From: Bacteroidales bacterium
Lineage (GTDB): Bacteria; Bacteroidota; Bacteroidia; Bacteroidales; UBA7960
Assembly: GCA_007130545.1 (NCBI GenBank)
Contig: SLSG01000292.1
Coordinates: 1-7,886, forward strand
Length of the DNA stretch: 7,886 nucleotides
Direction of reading: 5' to 3'
Below the pieces are notes generated by a model. It made no database searches. It was not told the origin of the DNA and was given only the letters and a program-made list of their open reading frames with translations. A program made the position numbers and the translations under genes. Position 1 is the stretch's first letter, and each line of letters starts with the position of its first letter. Below, in pieces: positions 1 through 4,908 of this stretch.

Positions 1-457
1 CGTGGAGGTCTGACGGATTCCCTGCAAATCCGTGGATATCATAAAACACATGGTTGAAAACCCTGATCTGCTCCAATGCGGTCAGGTTGTCATTGATCTC
101 CAGCCATATATCCTTCCGGATCCTGGCAAGCTCCTGATGGACTTCCTCCCCATCCAATTCAGGATCCCCTATCCTTGCGACGATCAGGCAAGCCCCAAGC
201 AGGTCCGCACAACCATTGCCTTTCCAGAACCCGAAATCCCCCTTTACACCCTCGAAATGAATATCCGTGATCAGGCGTTCCACGCGCTGATGGATCAAAG
301 CATCGGCCTTGTTTTCCCATTCGTTTTCCAAAAAGGGCAGGGCTATCTGGCCAAAGGAAACCAGGCGGGCAGACACCCGGGAATAAATGTCCTCGTCCGG
401 CTCGTCCAGCAAACGCAGCAAAGCAGTGATCTCCCGGATATTTTCATGCTCTCCCAT
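1..457 (-). CDS. SirB1/transglutaminase-like family protein, N-terminal part (cut by window edge)
   Basis: The frame is open from an ATG at 457 to the left edge, giving 152 visible residues and no stop. The N-terminal third is helical and HEAT-like (ITALLRLLDEPDEDIY near residues 10-25, then LVSFGQIALPFLENEWE). It is followed by IRKDIWLEINDNLTALEQ (about 113-130) and FNHVFYDIHGFAGNP (about 134-148). From memory this order matches Bacteroidota proteins annotated as SirB1 family or transglutaminase-like (Transglut_core2), in which the core follows directly; the residues that would show whether it is catalytic lie outside the window. The cellular role of this family is poorly defined. The start is the first ATG after an in-frame stop at about 475, 10 bases past the stop of the upstream phosphorylase gene, so the two are probably co-transcribed. 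No clear ribosome binding site is visible. The family call is recognition by eye, not a search. Confidence 0.8.
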   Translation of the reverse strand, partial: MGEHENIREITALLRLLDEPDEDIYSRVSARLVSFGQIALPFLENEWENKADALIHQRVERLITDIHFEGVKGDFGFWKGNGCADLLGACLIVARIGDPELDGEEVHQELARIRKDIWLEINDNLTALEQIRVFNHVFYDIHGFAGNPSDLH

Positions 458-467
458 ATTCAGCAAA

Positions 468-1340
468 CTAGGCAGTCAGCCGGTCAAGGGTCTGTCTGAT
501 CAGCCGGTCAATGGTTTGTTTGTAATCCTCACTATATTCTTTGCGCACCCGGTTGGCGATGATGGCACAAATGGTCAGGCATTCATGTCCGAGTACCTTC
601 CCCAGCGCATACAGGGCCGAAGTCTCCATTTCAAAGTTGGTGATGCGCAAGCCGCCCGAACGGAAATCCGCAATACGCGCATTCAATTCAGGAAATGCAA
701 GGGGGATCCGAAGTTCCCTTCCCTGCGGACCATAAAATCCATTGGCTGTGGCGGTAATTCCTGACACCAGGTCACCGGCCAGGCTTTGAAGCAGGGATGC
801 GGAAGCCGCTACAATATAAGGATAGGGCAGTTTGGGATCCCATGAGGTATGGGCCATGAATGCGTCTGAAAGTTTTTGTTCCAGGATGTTTTCATCAATG
901 CGGTAAAAGTTCAGCAAACCATCAAACCCAAGTCCGTATGCCGAGGCCACGAAGGTATCCACAGGGATATCGGGCTGCACCGCCCCGGAAGTGCCCAGTC
1001 GAACGATCCTAAGGCCTGTATGCCTGTCTTTTGCCTGCCGTTTTACCAGGTCGATGTTCGCCAGGGCATCCAGCTCATTGATTACGATGTCGATGTTGTC
1101 CGTGCCGATGCCCGTCGACATGGCCGTGATCCGCCTGCCATTGTAAACACCGGTATGGGTAAGGAACTCCCTGTTCTGGACCTTGTGATCGATGCGGGAA
1201 AAATATCCGGAAACCTGTGCCACCCGGCCCTGGTCCCCCACCACAATAATGGTGTCGGCTATTTGCTCCGGAAGAAGCTTGAGGTGGTAAATGCTGCCAT
1301 CCGGGTTCAGGATCAATTCTGACTCTTTGATATATGTCAT
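468..1340 (-). CDS. Nucleoside phosphorylase, uridine phosphorylase-like (PNP_UDP_1 family)
   Basis: A 290-residue cytoplasmic enzyme expected to split a nucleoside with phosphate into a free base and ribose-1-phosphate, in nucleoside salvage. Visible motifs are the phosphate-site GDQGR (residues 35-39), the STGIGTDN loop (75-82), RLGTSGAVQPDIPVD (114-128), a base-recognition segment FYGPQGR (202-208) whose Gln and Arg resemble the uracil-contacting pair of E. coli Udp, and the ribose-binding NFEMETSALYAL (235-246). The Q/R pair favours uridine over purine nucleosides, but substrate cannot be fixed by eye, so no symbol is given. At 290 residues it is longer than E. coli Udp (about 253); the extra N-terminal segment (SELILNPDGSIYHL) recurs in Bacteroidota homologs as I remember them. 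It is the first gene of a probable two-gene unit with the SirB1-like gene and is divergent from cinA. It ends with TAG. Confidence 0.88.
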   Translation of the reverse strand: MTYIKESELILNPDGSIYHLKLLPEQIADTIIVVGDQGRVAQVSGYFSRIDHKVQNREFLTHTGVYNGRRITAMSTGIGTDNIDIVINELDALANIDLVKRQAKDRHTGLRIVRLGTSGAVQPDIPVDTFVASAYGLGFDGLLNFYRIDENILEQKLSDAFMAHTSWDPKLPYPYIVAASASLLQSLAGDLVSGITATANGFYGPQGRELRIPLAFPELNARIADFRSGGLRITNFEMETSALYALGKVLGHECLTICAIIANRVRKEYSEDYKQTIDRLIRQTLDRLTA

Positions 1341-1369
1341 GAGAAAAAAATTACACCAGGCAATAAGCC

Positions 1370-1389
1370 TTGATTACAAAAATAATCAA
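1370..1389. promoter_or_regulatory. Perfect inverted repeat in divergent promoter region (possible operator)
   Basis: TTGATTA (1370-1376) and TAATCAA (1383-1389) are perfect 7-base complementary arms around a 6-base spacer. The site lies between the divergent phosphorylase gene and cinA and overlaps the candidate -7 element of the phosphorylase. The half-sites TTGAT/ATCAA equal those of FNR/CRP-family boxes, but the separation of 10 bases is not the usual 4, so I do not assign a regulator. The symmetry is seen directly; a regulatory role is inference, and in AT-rich DNA such a dyad can arise by chance. Confidence 0.35.
1377..1384 (-). promoter_or_regulatory. Candidate -7 element for the nucleoside phosphorylase gene
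   Basis: On the minus strand this reads TATTTTTG, a full match to the Bacteroidetes -7 consensus TAnnTTTG. It would place the transcript start about 30 bases ahead of the ATG at 1340. The -33 element is poor: only TTTC at 1410-1407, with a spacing of 22 rather than 19-21. On the opposite strand a weak candidate for cinA is TTG (1370-1372) followed after 17 bases by TAATTTG (1390-1396), one base short of consensus. The rest of the 81-base gap (1341-1421) shows nothing else I can support. Confidence 0.35.
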
Positions 1390-1421
1390 TAATTTGCGGA
1401 AACCCTGAAACCCTCCTATGT

Positions 1422-2681
1422 ATGATTGCAGAAATCATTTCGATCGGCGAAGAACTGCTTATTGGTCAGACCACCAACTCCAACGCTTCATGGCTGGCAA
1501 GCCGCCTCAACCGCCTGGGCATCCCGGTGTACCGGATAAGCGATATTGCCGACGACCCGGGGCAGATCCTTGAAATGCTTGGGCTCGCCTCGGAAAGGGC
1601 AGACCTGGTATTGGTCACCGGTGGCTTGGGTCCCACGAGGGACGATGTCACAAAAACAGCCATTTGCCAGTTTTTTAATTGTCGGATGGTTACCGACCCG
1701 GCCGTAGAGTCAGACAATGAGCTGTTCTTCCGGAAAAGGGGGCTGGAGATGAATGAGCTGAACCGTCGCCAGTCCCTGGTGCCAGAAGGGGCCAGGGTAA
1801 TCAGAAACCCCTACGGAACCGCACCCGGTCTGTGGTTTGAGAGGGAGGGAAAACTCCTGGTGTTTATGCCGGGGGTCCCGCATGAGATGAAGCATATGGT
1901 GGAAGACCACCTGGAAGCATACCTGAAAGCGCGCTTTGCCGGCAACCACATCATACACCGTACCATCCTGACGCAGGGGATCGGGGAGTCTTTCCTGGCT
2001 GAGAAGATATCAGACTGGGAGGACCAGTTGCCGGACCATATCCGATTGGCCTACCTGCCATCCCCGGGGGTGGTAAAGCTTCGGCTGAGCGCTGCCGGAC
2101 CCGACGAGGCATTTCTGAAAAAGAGCATGGACGAAGCAGAGGAAGTCCTCCGCAACCTGATCCCCCAATACATCTGGGGCCGGGATGATGAGCGGCTGGA
2201 GGAGGTCGTCGGACAAATGCTGGCAAAGGCGGGAAAAAGCCTGGCCACAGCGGAAAGCTGTACCGGCGGACACATTGCTGCAAAAATTACGGGCATTCCC
2301 GGCTGTTCGGCCTGGTTCAGGGGATCGGTGGTTGCTTACTCAAACCAGGTGAAGCATGAGCTGCTGAATGTCCCAAACGAGATGATTTCCCGTTTCGGTG
2401 CGGTCAGCCGTGAGGTGGCCGAAGCCATGGCCCTCGGGGCCAGGGAAAGGCTGCACGCAGACTGGTCCGTTGCCGTAAGCGGGATCGCGGGTCCGGATGG
2501 GGGAAGCCCTGAAAAGCCTGTCGGAACGGTTTGGATCGCTGTGTCGGGAGCGGATGTCACCGAAAGCAAACTGCATCAATTCGGGGATACACGCGAAAGA
2601 AACATTGTCCGCGCCGGGGTGGCAGCACTTGGCATGCTCAAAAAGCTGCTGGATAAGCGGGGTGGCCAGACGAACTGGTAA
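1422..2681 (+). CDS. cinA: CinA, nicotinamide-nucleotide amidase / competence-damage inducible protein
   Basis: A full-length two-domain CinA of 419 residues. The N-terminal MoCF-biosynthesis-like domain (COG1058) carries SIGEELLIG (7-15), VTGGLGPTRDD (65-75) and MPGVPHEMKHM (149-159). The C-terminal PncC-type amidase domain (from about 258) carries AESCTGG (277-283, with the Ser/Cys region of the active site), the segment GCSAWFRGSVVAYSN (294-308), SGIAGPDGG (353-361) and KPVGTVW (365-371). The C-terminal domain deamidates nicotinamide mononucleotide to nicotinic acid mononucleotide in NAD recycling; in some bacteria the N-terminal domain hydrolyses ADP-ribose. Both motif sets look intact, so both activities are plausible. 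The start is ATG at 1422; another ATG at 1418 is out of frame. It stands alone, divergent from the phosphorylase and convergent with the next gene. Any link to competence or DNA damage is historical naming and is not shown here. Confidence 0.96.
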   Translation: MIAEIISIGEELLIGQTTNSNASWLASRLNRLGIPVYRISDIADDPGQILEMLGLASERADLVLVTGGLGPTRDDVTKTAICQFFNCRMVTDPAVESDNELFFRKRGLEMNELNRRQSLVPEGARVIRNPYGTAPGLWFEREGKLLVFMPGVPHEMKHMVEDHLEAYLKARFAGNHIIHRTILTQGIGESFLAEKISDWEDQLPDHIRLAYLPSPGVVKLRLSAAGPDEAFLKKSMDEAEEVLRNLIPQYIWGRDDERLEEVVGQMLAKAGKSLATAESCTGGHIAAKITGIPGCSAWFRGSVVAYSNQVKHELLNVPNEMISRFGAVSREVAEAMALGARERLHADWSVAVSGIAGPDGGSPEKPVGTVWIAVSGADVTESKLHQFGDTRERNIVRAGVAALGMLKKLLDKRGGQTNW

Positions 2682-2731
2682 CGGGATGAACAGGCAATTC
2701 GGATGGGCAGGCAATGCGGTCGAGCAGGGTC

Positions 2732-3721
2732 TTATCGGGACACCTGCACCCTTTTCGTGGTCACCTCCCTGGCGGTAAATACCTGTACGAAGTAAATGCC
2801 CGGCCAGAAACCGCTGGTATCGATGCGGACCTCCGGGCTGTTGGGCCGGGCTGAATGCACGACCTTTCCCAGCATATCCAGTATCCTCACCTCCTGCATC
2901 GGCTCAGGGGATACGACGTTCAGAATGTCGCTGGCCGGATTGGGAAACACGGTCATTTCAACCTGTGGCTGGAATACCGGGGCAGAAGTCGGCACTTCCC
3001 CGGTGTACTTCAGCGGGAAGATCGCCAGGTCGACATCGAGGTCCGGTCCGTAAACCTGAAGCACCACGTGCCAGGAGCCGTTCTCCCATTGCTCATAAAC
3101 CAGGCCCAGACTCCCGCCTTCCCCCGAAAGGGAGGCCGCCAGGGCCAGCTCGCTTCCCGCCACATCGTCCATCACAAAACCAACCATATAGTCTCCGCTT
3201 ACATAAACGGGCTCATCGAAAGACAAATGAAAGGCCTCTTCAAAGGTTTCAGCAGGAACAATATCCCCAATGGATACGGTTTTGCTGGCAAGCACCTCCC
3301 CAACACCCGTACCGGACATATTCCACACCTTGAAAGTCAGGTTGCCCCCTCCGTACTCCACATGGGGAAACCAGAAGATGGCACCCTCCAGGGCGATCTC
3401 CTGCTCCAGCCAGAATTTCTGGCCCTTGGCCCGGTCATCAAACACATTCGTGCCAAATACATATCCCCTTCCTTCCAACAACGGATAGATACTCACACCC
3501 GTGGAATTATTCCAGTTGCCGGGGATGATCATCTCCAGCTCGTATTCGGTCCTGGCCGTAGTCAGATCGGGCGATGCCATGAAAACCTGTCCGGCTGTGA
3601 CCAGGGTGGCGCGCTGGCCGGGCGCGACCAACGTACTGCGCTGGGCGGCAAGGGGCAAACACATGATCAGCAGACCAACAAAGCAAACTGCAGAAATGGA
3701 TGTGGCTAGAAAGTGTTTCAT
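2732..3721 (-). CDS. Secreted protein of unknown function with type IX secretion C-terminal sorting domain
   Basis: A 329-residue exported protein. Residues 1-26 form a signal peptide: a basic start (MKH), a hydrophobic core (AVCFVGLLIMCLPLA), and cleavage probably near LAA/Q. Cys21 is not in a good lipobox (LIMC), so a lipoprotein is unlikely. A 9-residue repeat follows (27-44). Residues about 57-240 look like an all-beta, jelly-roll-type domain, with IIPGNWNNSTGVSIYPLLEGRG (65-86), GYVFGTNVFDDRAKGQ (86-101) and many alternating hydrophobic and aromatic residues; I cannot name the family. Residues about 256-329 are a T9SS type A sorting domain: VFPNPASDILNV, then ILDMLGKVV, then GIYFVQV and a final TTKRVQV strand. 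This implies export, passage through the outer membrane by T9SS, and removal of the domain with surface anchoring or release. No catalytic motif is evident. It runs convergent with cinA and divergent from fbp. Confidence 0.88.
   Translation of the reverse strand: MKHFLATSISAVCFVGLLIMCLPLAAQRSTLVAPGQRATLVTAGQVFMASPDLTTARTEYELEMIIPGNWNNSTGVSIYPLLEGRGYVFGTNVFDDRAKGQKFWLEQEIALEGAIFWFPHVEYGGGNLTFKVWNMSGTGVGEVLASKTVSIGDIVPAETFEEAFHLSFDEPVYVSGDYMVGFVMDDVAGSELALAASLSGEGGSLGLVYEQWENGSWHVVLQVYGPDLDVDLAIFPLKYTGEVPTSAPVFQPQVEMTVFPNPASDILNVVSPEPMQEVRILDMLGKVVHSARPNSPEVRIDTSGFWPGIYFVQVFTAREVTTKRVQVSR
3590..3643 (-). repeat. Two-copy 27-base repeat in the N-terminus of the T9SS protein
   Basis: Just after the signal peptide, residues 27-35 (QRSTLVAPG) and 36-44 (QRATLVTAG) are tandem copies of a 9-residue motif, with a further Q at 45. 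The DNA copies have diverged, mainly at third positions, so the duplication is old or the repeat is maintained at the protein level. Its role is unknown; it would lie at the mature N-terminus after signal cleavage. Confidence 0.6.
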
Positions 3722-3843
3722 CGGGCCGGTCTTTGTGGGTAAAATTATAAAAAAAAGTTTGTTCAGGCTTTTGCTTGTGCGGTTGAAAAAAAATCATTTT
3801 CTTGCAACACCTTTCTATTACGCACAAAAAACGTGCCTGCCTT
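3722..3843. other. AT-rich divergent intergenic region between the T9SS gene and fbp
   Basis: These 122 bases separate divergent starts and should hold promoters for both genes, but no full TTTG-N19-21-TAnnTTTG site is present. On the minus strand TAATTTTA (3747-3740) matches 7 of 8 bases of the -7 consensus for the secreted protein, with no matching -33 element. An imperfect dyad spans 3782-3808: GTTG...CAAC outer arms, then A8 against TTTTCTTG, around a TCA loop with two mismatches. A short GCAC/GTGC pair flanks a 7-base loop (3822-3836). None of these is strong enough to assign a function. Confidence 0.4.
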
Positions 3844-4851
3844 ATGAGATACAAGATAAAAACCTTGACTGAGTTCATCATTGAGCGTCAGGCCCAGTAT
3901 CCCCACGCCAAGGGGGCCCTCACCAGGTTGCTGAATGACATTGCCACGGCTGCCAAGATTGTAAACCGGGAGATCAATGCGGCCGGACTCGTGGATATTC
4001 TTGGCACGGTGGGCAGGGAGAACATTCAGGGGGAGACCCAGAAGAAGCTCGACGTCTTTGCCAATGACATGTTTATCACCGCCCTGAAAGGAGGCGGGGA
4101 GTGCTGTGCCATTGCCTCCGAAGAAAACGAAAAAGTGATCTCCTTTCAGAACGAATTTTCCGAGCTTGGCAAGTATGTAATCGCCATTGATCCGCTCGAC
4201 GGGAGCAGCAATATTGAGGCGAATGTTTCCATTGGGACCATTTTTTCCATCTACCGGAGAATCACGGAAGCCGGGGGCGGCACGCTGGAAGACCTGTTGC
4301 AGCCCGGGCTGAACCTGGTGGCCGCAGGCTATATCATTTACGGGTCTTCCACCATGCTTGTCTATACCACCGGCAAGGGAGTCAACGGCTTTACACTGGA
4401 CCCCTCCGTGGGGATATTCTGCCTGTCCCATCCGGAGATGCGCTTCCCTGAAACGGCCAGCATCTATTCGGTCAACGAAGGCAACTACATCCATTTCCCG
4501 CAGGGAGTGAAAAACTACATCAAATACTGCCAGGAGGAAGAATCTGCCACTCTCCGGCCATTCACCTCCCGCTATATCGGTTCGCTGGTGGCTGATTTCC
4601 ATCGTAACCTGATCAAGGGAGGCATTTTCCTGTATCCGGGGACAGCCAAAAATCCGAACGGAAAGTTACGCCTGCTGTACGAATGCAAGCCAATTGCCTA
4701 TATTGCCGAGCAGGCCGGGGGCAAAGCCAGCGACGGCAGCAGGCGCATCATGGAGATCATGCCGGAATCCCTGCACCAGCGCTCTCCCTTCTACACGGGT
4801 CCGAAATGGATGGTGGAAAAGCTGGAGGAATTCCTGCACCGGGAAGGCTGA
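3844..4851 (+). CDS. fbp: Fructose-1,6-bisphosphatase class I
   Basis: A 335-residue cytoplasmic enzyme that hydrolyses fructose-1,6-bisphosphate to fructose-6-phosphate, the committed step of gluconeogenesis. Visible motifs are GGECCAIASEE (84-94) with metal-binding glutamates, the DPLDGSSN metal/phosphate signature (116-123), SRYIGSLVADFHRN (242-255) for substrate contact, and GKLRLLYECKPIAYI (273-287), which fits the class I active-site pattern, with E280 a metal ligand and K282 near the substrate. The ending KWMVEKLEEFL is also typical. The start at 3844 (MRYKIKTLTEFI) is chosen because it gives the usual class I length and N-terminus; an in-frame ATG at 3802 would add 14 atypical residues (MQHLSITHKK...) encoded by AT-rich leader-like DNA. 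No catalytic residue appears to be missing. The mfd promoter begins within a few bases of its TGA stop. Confidence 0.97.
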   Translation: MRYKIKTLTEFIIERQAQYPHAKGALTRLLNDIATAAKIVNREINAAGLVDILGTVGRENIQGETQKKLDVFANDMFITALKGGGECCAIASEENEKVISFQNEFSELGKYVIAIDPLDGSSNIEANVSIGTIFSIYRRITEAGGGTLEDLLQPGLNLVAAGYIIYGSSTMLVYTTGKGVNGFTLDPSVGIFCLSHPEMRFPETASIYSVNEGNYIHFPQGVKNYIKYCQEEESATLRPFTSRYIGSLVADFHRNLIKGGIFLYPGTAKNPNGKLRLLYECKPIAYIAEQAGGKASDGSRRIMEIMPESLHQRSPFYTGPKWMVEKLEEFLHREG

Positions 4852-4852
4852 T

Positions 4853-4883
4853 TTTGCATCCATCCATACTTTGAATATCTTTG
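4853..4883 (+). promoter_or_regulatory. Bacteroidetes-type promoter for mfd
   Basis: TTTG at 4853-4856 is followed after exactly 19 bases by TATCTTTG at 4876-4883. This fits the Bacteroidetes housekeeping sigma consensus TTTG-N19-21-TAnnTTTG at every fixed position. The transcript should begin around 4888-4892, giving a leader of roughly 20 bases before the proposed TTG start of mfd. The -33 element starts two bases after the last base of the fbp stop codon, so mfd probably has its own transcript and need not depend on read-through from fbp. Confidence 0.72.
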
Positions 4884-4908
4884 CCCCTTGGTTTAACCAC
4901 ATTGTTTT

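Noticed and set aside
32..499. Plus-strand 155-codon frame at the left edge
   Set aside because: It is antisense to the SirB1-like coding frame, which has recognisable family segments; the plus frame shows none.
2682..2731. Convergent gap between cinA and the T9SS gene searched for a bidirectional terminator
   Set aside because: No GC-rich stem followed by a T run was found in either direction; only a short repeated AGGCAAT is visible.
2855..3709. Plus-strand 284-codon frame antisense to the T9SS protein
   Set aside because: The minus strand has a signal peptide and a sorting domain; the plus product has no coherent domain and reflects GC-rich composition.
3822..3836. GCAC-N7-GTGC hairpin just before fbp as a terminator or riboswitch
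   Set aside because: A 4-base stem without a T tract or conserved core is too weak for either call.
3802..3843. Upstream in-frame ATG extending FBPase by 14 residues
   Set aside because: The added residues are unlike class I FBPase N-termini and are encoded in AT-rich leader-like DNA; the ATG at 3844 gives the normal length.
3763..4602. Minus-strand 279-codon frame opposite fbp
   Set aside because: It is a shadow of the unmistakable fbp frame.
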